From positions 1 through 42,864 of the forward strand of contig JALONO010000001.1 in the NCBI GenBank assembly GCA_025454895.1: a DNA stretch of 42,864 bases, written 5' to 3'. Below are positions 25,541-34,163 of the stretch, in pieces. A model generated the notes under the pieces. That model saw nothing but the letters and a program-made list of their open reading frames with translations. It was not told where the DNA came from and did not search any database. This DNA comes from Bernardetiaceae bacterium. GTDB taxonomy: Bacteria; Bacteroidota; Bacteroidia; Cytophagales; Thermoflexibacteraceae. Numbering within the stretch: the stretch's first letter is position 1; the number at the start of each line of letters is the position of its first letter. The position numbers and the translations under genes were made by a program.

Positions 25541-26227
25541 TTAAGGCTGCAACAGAACGGCCACGGCTGGAGCCATCAGCTCGGCCCAGGCCTGGTACAT
25601 TTGGCCCGAAGGGTGCAGCCCGTCGCTGGCTACCAGGCCCGGTTGCTGGGCCGCCTGCCGCGAAATGGGGGTGATGTCGAAGTAGCGCACGCCATAACGA
25701 TCCGCCACGGCCCGGTTGGCCGCATTGAACTGGTCAAGCTCCCGCCCGATTTTGGCCGGGTCGCGGTCGGCCGCGAAGGGCGTAACCCCATAGTCGGGGA
25801 TGGACACCACGAACACCCGCGTCGCCCGCCCGCCCGCGTGCGCGACGGCAGTTTGGAGCAGTTGCTCGAACTCACGCTCGTAGTTGGCTAGGGGGTAGCC
25901 CCGGTACTGGTTGTTTACCCCAATCAGCAACGATACCAAGTCGAAGTCGGTAGGCGGGTTAGCTTGGGCGATGGCAGCCGCCAACTCGTCGGTGGTCCAG
26001 CCAGTGCGGGCAATTATTTGCGGGGCGGCCACCAGTATACCCCGCTGGGCCAGCCGGGCGGCCAGTTGCACGGGGTAGCGCTCGTCTTCGGCCACGGCTT
26101 CGCCAATGGTGTACGAGTCGCCCAGGGCTAAGTAGCGGATAGTCATGGTGTTTTGCGGGCTTTTGTGCGACGAACAGGCGGCCAACCCCCAGCAGGTCAG
26201 GGCAACCAGTAACCAGATAAATTTCAT
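25541..26227 (-). CDS. SGNH/GDSL-type hydrolase lipoprotein
   Basis: A 228-residue esterase/lipase-like enzyme of the SGNH superfamily. The lipobox LAAC puts the acylated Cys at residue 18, so it is probably membrane-anchored in the periplasm. The catalytic blocks are visible: block I GDSYTIG (Ser38), block III GVNNQ (Asn near 105) and block V SDGLHPSG (Asp202, His205). It is close to the tesA-like branch (thioesterase/lysophospholipase), but the substrate is open. It diverges from pyrR with a 163-bp gap and converges on the inverted-repeat element at 25270-25500. The ATG at 26227 gives the lipoprotein signal directly. Confidence 0.9.
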   Translation of the reverse strand: MKFIWLLVALTCWGLAACSSHKSPQNTMTIRYLALGDSYTIGEAVAEDERYPVQLAARLAQRGILVAAPQIIARTGWTTDELAAAIAQANPPTDFDLVSLLIGVNNQYRGYPLANYEREFEQLLQTAVAHAGGRATRVFVVSIPDYGVTPFAADRDPAKIGRELDQFNAANRAVADRYGVRYFDITPISRQAAQQPGLVASDGLHPSGQMYQAWAELMAPAVAVLLQP

Positions 26228-26311
26228 AATGAGCTGGGCTACCCTTGGTAGTACCCGAGCAAAAGTAACTTAATTTGCAACGATTGGCCCTGGCAACGGG
26301 GGTTTATTCCC

Positions 26312-26349
26312 TGGCGGTTTTAAGCCCTGGCCAACCGCTAAACCAGCGG
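26312..26349 (+). promoter_or_regulatory. Two mutually exclusive hairpins upstream of pyrR
   Basis: TGGCGGTT (26312-26319) can pair with AACCGCTA (26333-26340, one G-T pair). CCGCT (26335-26339) can instead pair with AGCGG (26345-26349), followed by GCTTTGTTG. They share bases, as in an attenuator. The second stem is short and its U-tract poor, and the better promoter candidate lies downstream of both, so this is weak. Confidence 0.25.
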
Positions 26350-26355
26350 GCTTTG

Positions 26356-26386
26356 TTGCACTTTCGCCCTCAAAAACCAACCTTTG
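26356..26386 (+). promoter_or_regulatory. Possible pyrR promoter (TTG-N20-AACCTTTG)
   Basis: TTG at 26356-26358 and AACCTTTG at 26379-26386 (one mismatch to TAnnTTTG), 20 bp apart. The predicted transcript would begin at or next to the pyrR ATG (26391), i.e. almost leaderless. Confidence 0.4.
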
Positions 26387-26390
26387 CGGC

Positions 26391-26981
26391 ATGGAAAAAA
26401 TGCGTTTGCTGGACGGCCCCCTGTTGGAACTCACCATGGATCGGCTGTGCCAGCAACTGATTGAAAACCACGGCCTTTTTGCCGAAACCGTACTGGTGGG
26501 CATGCAGCCACGCGGCCGGTTTTTCGCGGCGCGCATCCACCAGCGGCTCGAGCACCTTACCGGCCGCCGCATCCCCATTGGCCAGTTGGATACCACTTTT
26601 TACCGCGACGATTTTAGGCGGGGCGCGCCGCTGAAGGCCAGCCAAACCGTGATGCCTTTTTTGATCGAGAAAAAAAACGTGGTGCTCATCGACGATGTGC
26701 TTTATACCGGCCGCACCATCCGGGCCGCCCTCACGGCCTTGGGTGAATACGGGCGGCCCACCAAAATTGAGCTACTGGTGCTCATCGACCGCATCTACAG
26801 CCGCGACCAACCCATCCAAGCCGATTATGTGGGCCGCTCGGTCAACACCATCCAGTCGCAGCGGGTGGAGGTGGCCTGGACCGAGCAAGGGGCCCCGCAC
26901 GATGCCATTTGGCTCATTAGCCCCAGCTACCCGCCGCCGGGCCAAGGGGCGGCCACTCCTTCACCCAACCCAAGCATTTGA
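26391..26981 (+). CDS. pyrR: PyrR: pyrimidine operon regulator / uracil phosphoribosyltransferase
   Basis: A 196-residue protein of the type I phosphoribosyltransferase fold. The PRPP loop VLIDDVLYTGRT lies near residues 99-109 with Asp101/Asp102. GMQPRGRFFAARI (near 37-49) and TFYRDDFRRGAP (near 69-80) are PyrR signatures. In Gram-positives PyrR binds pyr mRNA to attenuate transcription and also makes UMP from uracil and PRPP; in Bacteroidota the RNA-binding role is unproven. The C-terminus has an extra low-complexity tail (YPPPGQGAATPSPNPSI). It is followed by pyrB after only 5 bp, so the two form an operon. Confidence 0.93.
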   Translation: MEKMRLLDGPLLELTMDRLCQQLIENHGLFAETVLVGMQPRGRFFAARIHQRLEHLTGRRIPIGQLDTTFYRDDFRRGAPLKASQTVMPFLIEKKNVVLIDDVLYTGRTIRAALTALGEYGRPTKIELLVLIDRIYSRDQPIQADYVGRSVNTIQSQRVEVAWTEQGAPHDAIWLISPSYPPPGQGAATPSPNPSI

Positions 26982-26986
26982 TCGCC

Positions 26987-27919
26987 ATGTCTCTCAGTGT
27001 CAATCACTTACTCGGCATAAAAAACCTAACCGCCGCTGACCTCCAACTCATTTTCGAGACTGCCGATAAGTTTAAAGAGGTGCTCAACCGGCCCATCCGC
27101 AAAGTGCCCTCCCTGCGCGACATTACCATTGCCAACGTTTTTTTTGAGAATTCTACCCGTACCCGGCTGTCGTTCGAACTGGCCGAAAAACGCCTTTCGG
27201 CCGATGTGATCAACTTTTCGGCCTCTGGCAGCTCGGTGAAAAAAGGGGAGACTTTGCTCGACACCGTCAACAACATTCTGGCCATGAAGGTCGAGATGAT
27301 CGTGATGCGGCACGCCAGCCCCGGCGCGCCCCATTTTCTGGCCAAACATATTCAGGCGGCCATCGTGAACGCGGGCGACGGCACCCACGAGCACCCCACC
27401 CAGGCCCTGTTAGATGCCTACTCCATCCGCGAAAAACACGGCGAAGTGGCGGGTAAAAAAGTGGCCATCATCGGCGACATCTCGCACTCGCGGGTGGCTT
27501 TGTCCAACATCTACGCCCTGCAAAAACTCGGGGCCGAGGTGATGGTGTGCGGCCCGCCCACCCTGATCCCCCGGTACCTGGGCCAGTTAGGCGTGCAGGT
27601 GAGCCACCAGGTGCGCCAAGCCCTCCAGTGGTGCGACGTGGCCAACGTCCTCCGCATTCAACTTGAACGGCAACAGGGCAAGTACTTCCCTTCGCTGCGC
27701 GAGTACGCCCTTTATTACGGCATCAACAAGGCCCTGCTCGACAGCCTCAACCGCCCGGTTACCATCATGCACCCCGGCCCCATTAACCGAGGGGTGGAAC
27801 TGGCCAGTGATGCCGCCGACGGCGAGCACTCCATCATCCTGGATCAGGTCGAGAACGGGGTGGCCATCCGCATGGCGGTGCTCTACCTCCTGGCCGAAAA
27901 AATCAAATCTTACAATTGA
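26987..27919 (+). CDS. pyrB: Aspartate carbamoyltransferase catalytic subunit
   Basis: A 310-residue enzyme that joins carbamoyl phosphate and aspartate, the committed step of pyrimidine synthesis. The carbamoyl-phosphate motif FFENSTRTRLSFE is near residues 52-64, and the family signatures GDGTHEHPTQALLD and MHPGPINRGVE follow. These distinguish it from ornithine carbamoyltransferase. Regulatory subunit PyrI is not adjacent, so a pyrR-linked unregulated trimer (class C) is likely. The ATG at 26987 is preferred to the TTG nine bases earlier, which would overlap pyrR. Cytoplasmic. I see no strong terminator directly after it. Confidence 0.96.
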   Translation: MSLSVNHLLGIKNLTAADLQLIFETADKFKEVLNRPIRKVPSLRDITIANVFFENSTRTRLSFELAEKRLSADVINFSASGSSVKKGETLLDTVNNILAMKVEMIVMRHASPGAPHFLAKHIQAAIVNAGDGTHEHPTQALLDAYSIREKHGEVAGKKVAIIGDISHSRVALSNIYALQKLGAEVMVCGPPTLIPRYLGQLGVQVSHQVRQALQWCDVANVLRIQLERQQGKYFPSLREYALYYGINKALLDSLNRPVTIMHPGPINRGVELASDAADGEHSIILDQVENGVAIRMAVLYLLAEKIKSYN

Positions 27920-28261
27920 CCTAATTTTAAGACGGTTGCCCAGTTTAGCTGGCTCTGCCCGCACGCCTGCCTGCGGGTAAGCCCAGTCGCGCGCGGGCGG
28001 TCTGGGGGCGTTCCTAGATTTATAGGATAATCATCGTTCTACTTGGTTTTATCAATCAAGCAATCAGCGATCCATTTTTTTTATAAACAACTGACAACCA
28101 AGCACTAAAAATCCCCAAGCAATGTAAAATCGCTTGAGGATGATGGCCGGGCTGGGTTAACGCAAAATCCAATGGAGATAGCGTATTTTCTATCTTTTAA
28201 ATGATTGACAATCCGATGAAACCATCATTTGATCATCCAATCATTTAGTAGTGGTTTGAGC
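27920..28261. other. Intergenic region after pyrB
   Basis: 342 bp between converging genes. It contains a CCCGCA/TGCGGG hairpin (27958-27977) and a 9-position stem TCCCCAAGC/GCTTGAGGA with one mismatch (28112-28140). Neither is followed by a T-run. The rest, especially 28015-28260, is AT-rich with no ORF worth calling. Confidence 0.45.
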
Positions 28262-29464
28262 TTAAAATGCCCGTTTGCTCAGTTTAATCTTCTGCTCGTT
28301 GGCCCATTGGCGGATCACCGACTCGGCTTCCGGGGCGGGGCGTTGGTTACACTTGCCCCGCACCTGCACAATGGTGCGGTCGTGCAGATCCACCTCTAGG
28401 GTAGCCACCCGCTTGCCGGGCTGCTGGTTGGTGGCCGCCGTGAGCGAAAAGATGGCCGTGTAGCCAAAGTAACAACCCCGGGCATAAGTGAACACGCAGT
28501 GTTTCATGGCCTTGCCTTCGGCGCGGAGTTGCTGGCCGTCCAGCAGCTCGCTGAAGTTGTAGATGGCCCCTTGCCCATCGTGCAAGCCCCAGTATTCGCC
28601 ACCGGGCACCGCGCTGGGCCGCCAAGCCAGTTGGCCGGGGTCTACCCAGTTCACCCGGTCGTTTTCGGCTTTCCAGGCCTGGGTTTGGCGCAGCAGGGCC
28701 AGGGCCGTGCGGCCTTTCATGCTAAAATCGGGCTGGGGCGGGCCTTGCGCACGCCCGTCGCGTTCCACTGTCCGTTCAAATTTGCGGTGGTGGATATACT
28801 CCACTATATCAGGCAAGTAGCTGTTATCAAACATCGTTTGCCGGGCAAACAAGGCCACAACGGTGAGCCAGAAATCGTCGATCCGGGACCCCTGTTGGCC
28901 CAGGCTGCTTTGGATTACCCACCAGGCCAGGTTCTCGTCGCCACCCAGGCCCATTACCTGGGCAAAGCAAAAGGCTTGGTCGATGGTGTAATACGCCGGG
29001 GCCTGCATAAACCAGTGGGCCATGCGCTTGGTGAGCCGCACGGGCTGGTAAGGCGCGGTGAGTACGCTACCGCCCTGGGCCAGGTGGATAAACAGCAACT
29101 GCGACGGCGTGGGGCGGCCATCGGCCTCGGCCAGGTAAGGCGTTTGGTCTTGCCAGGCCTGGTCCAAAAACCGGGGCACGTGGTAGCGCGCGAACGCATA
29201 ACGCACAAAATGGTGCGTCAAACTGGCCTGGGTGCGGCCTCGGCGTTTCCAGGCGGCCGGGTCGCGCAGCAGGTAACCGTCGAACTTCTGGGCAAATGCC
29301 GCCCACTTGGCTTCCCGCTCGGCAGAAGCCAGCCGTTGGTAGCGGTGTTTGGGCACCGGACGCCGGTGTTTGCGCAAAGCCGCCAAGGCCAAAGCCAGGG
29401 CCTGTTCCCGCTTTTGTTTGGTAGTAACCCGCTCGTGGCGCGGGGTGTGGTTTAAGTTGCCCAT
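28262..29464 (-). CDS. PcfJ-domain protein
   Basis: A 400-residue protein whose last ~110 residues match the PcfJ-like domain: LLDGQQLRAEGKAMKHCVFT, then GCYFGYTAIFSL, VATLEVDLHDRTIVQVRGK, CNQRPAPEAESVIRQW. PcfJ was named from conjugative plasmid pCF10, but chromosomal relatives occur in Bacteroidota with no known function. The N-terminal part is rich in basic residues (KQKREQALALALAALRKHRR) and Trp. No signal peptide or TM. It has no mobilisation or relaxase gene beside it. The ATG at 29464 is the first in the frame. It is isolated between two long gene-poor gaps, which fits a mobile or recently gained gene. Confidence 0.75.
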   Translation of the reverse strand: MGNLNHTPRHERVTTKQKREQALALALAALRKHRRPVPKHRYQRLASAEREAKWAAFAQKFDGYLLRDPAAWKRRGRTQASLTHHFVRYAFARYHVPRFLDQAWQDQTPYLAEADGRPTPSQLLFIHLAQGGSVLTAPYQPVRLTKRMAHWFMQAPAYYTIDQAFCFAQVMGLGGDENLAWWVIQSSLGQQGSRIDDFWLTVVALFARQTMFDNSYLPDIVEYIHHRKFERTVERDGRAQGPPQPDFSMKGRTALALLRQTQAWKAENDRVNWVDPGQLAWRPSAVPGGEYWGLHDGQGAIYNFSELLDGQQLRAEGKAMKHCVFTYARGCYFGYTAIFSLTAATNQQPGKRVATLEVDLHDRTIVQVRGKCNQRPAPEAESVIRQWANEQKIKLSKRAF

Positions 29465-29982
29465 ACAACTGAAATGCCGCGCCCAGTGGTTAACTAACCC
29501 TAGGGGCTATCGCTTCCCTTAGCCAACTATTTATTAGCTAAGGGTTTGGTAAATAGAGGATTACGCACTAACGCGCTCACCTACGGGCTGCGGACTAACT
29601 TTAATTGTGTTGATTGTTTCTCCTAAAAACTTTTGATTTTAATCACTGCGGTTATTTGCCGCGATGGATTTGGCCGCCAAATGCCCTCAAGCGATTGCTT
29701 GTAGGGTCATTGGCCAGGGGGCGGAGAGGTGCCAAATACCAACCGTCAAGGGCTAGGTCGCCAGGGCACACCTCAACCAGGCGACGCACGGCGAATATGG
29801 CCGGGGCATTGGCAGGGCGGGTTTGCATCGTGGCGAACAGCATAACGGTAAAAGTTTTAGGTTTGGGCGGAGAAGCCGAGCCGCCCAACGGGCAGCTTAT
29901 TGATCCATACCAGAAACAGCGCAATAAAGTTCCAGCTTACGTGGCTTTTTTTGTGTGATGGTGAGAAAAAAAACCCAATCTA
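29465..29982. other. 518-bp gene-poor region between PcfJ protein and apbE
   Basis: No gene can be called with confidence. 29465-29650 is AT-rich. 29650-29930 is GC-richer and is open on both strands, with the minus-strand frame having the more host-like codons (listed separately). Nothing resembling a tRNA was seen. Confidence 0.4.
29652..29924 (-). CDS. Doubtful 90-aa ORF, possible gene remnant
   Basis: The frame uses GC-rich third positions like neighbouring genes and holds a protein-like stretch (RRLVEVCPGDLALDGWYLAP, then RPLANDPTSNRLRAFGG). There is no signal peptide, domain or clear start context. A 114-codon frame on the opposite strand (29614-29958) covers the same bases with worse composition. 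It may be a small gene, a decayed piece of one, or chance. Confidence 0.2.
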   Translation of the reverse strand: MRCFWYGSISCPLGGSASPPKPKTFTVMLFATMQTRPANAPAIFAVRRLVEVCPGDLALDGWYLAPLRPLANDPTSNRLRAFGGQIHRGK

Positions 29983-30969
29983 TTGAAAAGTAAAAAGCAA
30001 AAAAGCCTTTGGGCCTTGGTTAGGTTACTGGTTTGCGCCAGCCTGGGCGCACCGGGACTGGCCGCCCAGCCGCCCGCCCGTTACGAGTTTAGTCACGGAC
30101 AAATGGGCACGCGGTTTAGGCTGGTGCTCTACGCGCCCGACAGCCTACGGGCGCGAGCGGCCGCGCGGGCCGTGTTCGCCCGGATCGATACGCTGAACCA
30201 AGTTTTGAGCGATTACCTGGAAACCAGCGAATTAAACCAGCTTTCCGCCACGGCGGGGCAAGGCCGGGCCGTGGCTGTTAGCCCCGACCTTTGGCAGGTT
30301 TTAAGCCAAGCCCAGGCGGTGAGCCGGGCCACCCACGGCGCGTTCGACCTCACGGTAGGCCCGCTGGTGCAACTTTGGCGGCGGGCTACCCGCACGCGCG
30401 AGCTGCCCGCCCGAGCACGGGTGCGCGAGGCTAAACGCCGGGTGGGCTACCAACTGCTCCGGCTGGATACGTTGCACCGCCGCGCCGAGCTACTGCGCCC
30501 CGGCATGAAACTCGACGCGGGCGGCATTGGCAAGGGGTACGCCGTGGCCGAGGGGTTGAAGGTGCTGCAAGCCCACCAACTGCCCCAAGCCCTGCTGGAG
30601 GCGGGCGGCGACCTGGGCCTGGGAGCACCCCCGCCCGGCGCGCCCGGCTGGCGGGTGGCCCTGGCCGACTCGGTGTACACCCTGGCCCATACCTTCGTGG
30701 CCACCTCCGGCGACAAGTTCCGGTACGTCGAGATCGGGGGCCGCCGCTACTCGCACGTGGTGGATCCACGCCGGGGCCGGGGGCTAACCCACCAGCGGCA
30801 AGTGAGCCTGCTCCACCCCGACGGGGCCATGGCCGATGCGCTGGCCTCGGGCCTAAGCGTGCTCAGCCCCCGCCAGGCCCGGCGGGTAGCCCGGCGGCTG
30901 GGCCTCACCCTGCTGGTGATGGGGCCTGGGTCAGGTAAGCAAACCAACGGCCCCAAAAATGACAACTGA
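29983..30969 (+). CDS. apbE: FAD:protein FMN transferase (ApbE)
   Basis: A 328-residue enzyme that links FMN covalently to Thr of flavoproteins such as NqrB/NqrC or Rnf subunits, outside the cytoplasmic membrane. Residues 1-28 form a Sec signal (LWALVRLLVCASLGAPGLAAQ). Family blocks: MGTRFRLVLYA, HGAFDLTVGPLVQLW, KLDAGGIGKGYAVAEGL (FAD/Mg site), EAGGDLGLG and YSHVVDPRRGRGL with ADALASGLSVL. The only start that keeps the signal peptide is TTG at 29983; an in-frame stop lies at 29962-29964 and no ATG lies in between. No Nqr, Rnf or flavinylated target gene is in the window. Confidence 0.92.
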   Translation: MKSKKQKSLWALVRLLVCASLGAPGLAAQPPARYEFSHGQMGTRFRLVLYAPDSLRARAAARAVFARIDTLNQVLSDYLETSELNQLSATAGQGRAVAVSPDLWQVLSQAQAVSRATHGAFDLTVGPLVQLWRRATRTRELPARARVREAKRRVGYQLLRLDTLHRRAELLRPGMKLDAGGIGKGYAVAEGLKVLQAHQLPQALLEAGGDLGLGAPPPGAPGWRVALADSVYTLAHTFVATSGDKFRYVEIGGRRYSHVVDPRRGRGLTHQRQVSLLHPDGAMADALASGLSVLSPRQARRVARRLGLTLLVMGPGSGKQTNGPKNDN

Positions 30970-31172
30970 TACGCGCAAAATTTCGACCCAGATTAGCTAG
31001 TCAGTTCAACTTACTTGGGCCAAACTGCAATAAAGAGTATTGAAAAAAGCGAACGGTTTCTCCCCGGTGATCTTCTATTCTGCCTCGATCTAATTATGCT
31101 AAAACCAAATGCAGGTTGATGGTTTTTGTCGCGCAAATAAGTGATAGTCAAGTGTAAAAATCAGGCGACTAT

Positions 31173-31940
31173 TCAATCGTTTTGATTTTCATCTAAATCC
31201 AAGCCGAATAGGCTCTTCAAGACGGCCCTTACTTCACGTTCATTCGCCAATAACTTTTCAAACTTTTGGCCGCCTCTCTTCTCAATGAGCTTGTCATTGA
31301 AGACGGTCAACCTCCCTAAATCAGTGGGTTTGGTACAAACTAAATGCTTGACAAAATAAGAAGCCGGGTTGATTTGTTTATCGAGGCAAATTTGTTCAAA
31401 ATCACTGATTTTTACCGTGCTGAGGCTGAAAATATACTTATTTGTAAATTCGGTTTGGTCAGAGCTCATGGCCAATAAGAAACTGTCCTCGGTCAATTTT
31501 TCTACTCTAAAATAATTTCTTCCATCATAATAAACGCCAGCCCTTATTTCAATTGGTTTGATGAATAAATCCCCAAAACCTACATCGACTAAAAATGACT
31601 TACCCATTTCAACGCAAACTGCCAAGTGATCGTAAAGGGGGCCTACATTTCCCTGGTCATCCAATATCCTGGCCGCGATGATCCTACTTGTAAATCCAAT
31701 TTGGTTTAACAACTCGCAAAAAAGATAATTCAATTCATAACAAAAGCCGCCCCGATTATTCATGACTACTTTGTTGTATAAGCAATCCAGTTTCAAATCT
31801 ATTGCTTTCTTAAAATAGACATCCACATTTTCAAATGGCACATACCGCACGTGGTGTTCGTGCAGGCGGGCCAGCGTTTCCTCCTCAACCGACAAGTTGT
31901 TTGAATAATGAATTCTTTTTAGGTATTGGTCGATGTGCAT
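31173..31940 (-). CDS. Arylamine N-acetyltransferase (NAT)
   Basis: A 255-residue NAT family enzyme that acetylates arylamines, hydrazines or a natural amine using acetyl-CoA and a Cys-His-Asp triad. The triad is visible: Cys67 (NNRGGFCYELN), His near 106 (YDHLAVCVE) and Asp near 121 (LVDVGFGD). The VPFENVDVYF block near 34-43 is also typical. The ATG at 31940 (MHIDQYLKRIHY) gives the canonical N-terminus; an earlier ATG at 31970 lies 3 bp after the permease stop. The gene is strikingly AT-richer than all its neighbours, which suggests recent transfer. It follows the permease gene on the same strand. Confidence 0.92.
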   Translation of the reverse strand: MHIDQYLKRIHYSNNLSVEEETLARLHEHHVRYVPFENVDVYFKKAIDLKLDCLYNKVVMNNRGGFCYELNYLFCELLNQIGFTSRIIAARILDDQGNVGPLYDHLAVCVEMGKSFLVDVGFGDLFIKPIEIRAGVYYDGRNYFRVEKLTEDSFLLAMSSDQTEFTNKYIFSLSTVKISDFEQICLDKQINPASYFVKHLVCTKPTDLGRLTVFNDKLIEKRGGQKFEKLLANEREVRAVLKSLFGLDLDENQND

Positions 31941-31972
31941 ACAGATTAGTCGTTTGCCAGCCGTAGGCATGG

Positions 31973-33310
31973 TTACTTCACCAGCCAATACACGCCCGCC
32001 CCCAAGAGCACAATGCCCAGGCTTACGGCGGCCTCGAGGGGGCGTTCGGTGGCGGTGTAATAGAGGGTCCAGCCGTTGAGGGCCAAAAATAGCAGGGGCA
32101 CCACGGGGTAGCCCAGCACGCGGTACGGGCGGGGCAACTGGGGTTGGCGCGCCCGCAGCACCAGCACCCCGGCCACCGCTAAAATAGTGATGAGGATGAG
32201 GGCGCAAGCGGCATAAGTGAGGGCAGCCTCGAAGGTGGACGTGTAGATGAACAGCAAGGTAACGCCCAGTTGCAACAGCATGGCTGCCGTGGGCACGCCG
32301 CGCGGGTTTTGGCGCACCAGCCAAGCCAGCCGGGCAAAATCCTGCCCCATCCGCTGGGTAATGCGCGGGCCAACAAAAATCATGGCACTCATGGTGGACA
32401 CCAACAGCAAGGCAATGACCCCGGCCATCACCTGCCCGCCCGCAGGCCCAAAAATGCGGCGGGCGGCCAAGTAACCCACTTCTAACTGCCCGGCCAGTTG
32501 GCTCTGCGGCACGGTGAGCAGAAAGCTGTGGTTGAGCAACCCGTAAAGCCCGGCTACCAAAGCCGTGCCCACGATTAACGCCCGGGGCAAGTTGCGAGGC
32601 GCGTTGTCCACTTCGCCGGTGAGGTAGGCGGCGGCGTTCCAGCCTGTGTACGCATACGACACGTAAATGAGCGACACCGCAAAGGCCGGGCTGGTAAGGG
32701 CCGCCCAACTTTGCCCCGTGGGCCAAAACTGGATGGGCGGCCACGGGCCGGGCAACTGCCACCATGCCCAGGCCGCCGCTAACGGCAGGGCCAGGCACAG
32801 CAGTACCTTGGCCAGGGTGAAGCCGTTGTGCAGCCAGCCGCCCGCGCGCGGGGCGCGCAGGTGAACTAAGGTAATGGCCAGCACCGCGCCCGCCGCCAAA
32901 TGGTTGGCGGGCAGGGCGGGCCAAATGGTCCGCAGGTATTGGGCAAAGGCCATGGCCGCCAAGGCGGTGGGGGCGGCAAAGCCCAGCGTGGCCGAAATCC
33001 AGCCCGCCACGAAACCTACCCCTGGGTGGTAAATACTCCCCAAAAAGTGATACTCGCCGCCCGAGCGGGGCAAGGCCGTGGCCAGTTCGCCGTAACTGAG
33101 CGCCCCGGCCAGGGCCACCAGCCCCCCGATCACCCACAGCATCAGCAGTGCGAACGGGTCGGAGAGGGCCGCCACTTGAAAGCCTAGGCTGGTGAACACG
33201 CCCGTGCCCACCATGTTGGCCACCACCAGCGCGATGGCGGTATGCAAACGGAGGCGCGGGGCAGCAGGCGGGACGGGCACAGGACGGTTTTTGTCCCCGA
33301 AAATAACCAA
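31973..33310 (-). CDS. Amino-acid permease, APC superfamily
   Basis: A 445-residue membrane transporter with about 12 helices. The first core helix has the APC unwound motif VANMVGTGVFTSLGF; SYGELATALPRSGGEYHFLG and the late VLRARQPQLPRPYRVLGYP loop are typical of the LAT-like/amino-acid-polyamine-organocation branch. Substrate is likely an amino acid. The chosen start is TTG at 33310, because no ATG precedes the first helix; GTG codons a few residues later are alternatives. The N-terminal tail is Pro-rich (RPVPVPPAAPRL). It may share a transcript with the NAT gene 32 bp downstream. Confidence 0.88.
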   Translation of the reverse strand: MVIFGDKNRPVPVPPAAPRLRLHTAIALVVANMVGTGVFTSLGFQVAALSDPFALLMLWVIGGLVALAGALSYGELATALPRSGGEYHFLGSIYHPGVGFVAGWISATLGFAAPTALAAMAFAQYLRTIWPALPANHLAAGAVLAITLVHLRAPRAGGWLHNGFTLAKVLLCLALPLAAAWAWWQLPGPWPPIQFWPTGQSWAALTSPAFAVSLIYVSYAYTGWNAAAYLTGEVDNAPRNLPRALIVGTALVAGLYGLLNHSFLLTVPQSQLAGQLEVGYLAARRIFGPAGGQVMAGVIALLLVSTMSAMIFVGPRITQRMGQDFARLAWLVRQNPRGVPTAAMLLQLGVTLLFIYTSTFEAALTYAACALILITILAVAGVLVLRARQPQLPRPYRVLGYPVVPLLFLALNGWTLYYTATERPLEAAVSLGIVLLGAGVYWLVK

Positions 33311-33506
33311 GGTGGCCGCAAAACAAACCGGCTAGTGGCGAAATGGGGCCACCGAGCGCAAAAAGGGGTGGCCAACCCGCTCGCTTATTGGCCCCAATAG
33401 GATCGTGAGGCCCCCTGAGCTACCTACCAATCAATGGCCGAGCTTAAAACTTGACCAAAGTGGGCAATGACCCACTTAAATGCGGCGTTAACTGACACAA
33501 TCCACG

Positions 33507-33514
33507 TAATTTTG
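33507..33514 (+). promoter_or_regulatory. -7 box TAATTTTG upstream of yihA
   Basis: An exact TAnnTTTG match 34 bp before the yihA ATG; no clear TTG at -33. Confidence 0.4.
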
Positions 33515-33548
33515 CCGTCGGCCCAGCCCCTCTTGGCCGCCCGAGCGT

Positions 33549-34163
33549 ATGCATATCAAGTCAGCGGTTTATATTTCAAGCAACAGCGACCACCAAAAGT
33601 GCCCTGCCCCCGACCTGCCCGAGTTCGCCTTCATCGGGCGCAGTAACGTGGGCAAGTCGTCGCTCATCAACGCGCTCACCAACTTGAACAAGCTGGCCAA
33701 AGTATCGGCCACGCCTGGCAAAACCCAGATAATCAACCACTTCAAAATAAATAATGAGTGGTATTTGGTCGATCTGCCCGGCTATGGCTACGCCAAAGTG
33801 GGCAAAAGCCAACGGGCCGGTTTTTCGCAGATGATCAAATATTACCTGATCGAACGGCCCAACCTACTATGTACCTTCGTGCTCATCGACATTAGGCACG
33901 AGCAACAGGCCAACGATCGGGAATTCATCAATTGGCTGGGCAGCGAGGGTGTGCCCCTGGCCCTGGTGTTCACCAAGGCCGACAAGCTCTCGGCCAAGGC
34001 GGCCCAGCAACACGTGGCCCAGTACCTGGCCCAAATGCAGGCCGATTGGGAGGAACTGCCGCCGTATTTTATCACTTCGGCCGAAACCAAGCAGGGCCGG
34101 GAAGAATTGCTGCGCTACATCCAAGACATAAATCAACAGCACGCTAAAAACATCGCATCATGA
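33549..34163 (+). CDS. yihA: Ribosome biogenesis GTPase YihA/YsxC (EngB)
   Basis: A 204-residue TrmE-Era-EngA-like GTPase needed for late assembly of the 50S ribosomal subunit. G1 is GRSNVGKSS (30-38), G2 lies in TPGKTQ, G3 is DLPGYGYA (75-82), G4 is TKAD (142-145) and G5 is TSAE near the C-terminus. These are the classic YihA forms. Length is normal. The ATG at 33549 begins with the usual strand (MHIKSAVYISS). Its last four bases overlap the start of the DUF5606 gene (ATGA), so translation is coupled. Confidence 0.96.
   Translation: MHIKSAVYISSNSDHQKCPAPDLPEFAFIGRSNVGKSSLINALTNLNKLAKVSATPGKTQIINHFKINNEWYLVDLPGYGYAKVGKSQRAGFSQMIKYYLIERPNLLCTFVLIDIRHEQQANDREFINWLGSEGVPLALVFTKADKLSAKAAQQHVAQYLAQMQADWEELPPYFITSAETKQGREELLRYIQDINQQHAKNIAS

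Noticed and set aside
28499-29455. 318-aa plus-strand ORF
   Set aside because: Antisense to the PcfJ-domain gene; Gly/Val/His-rich shadow composition.
31173-33326. A 717-codon open frame that would fuse NAT to a long upstream region
   Set aside because: The upstream part is an off-frame reading of the permease gene (Gly/Arg/His-rich). NAT starts properly at 31940.
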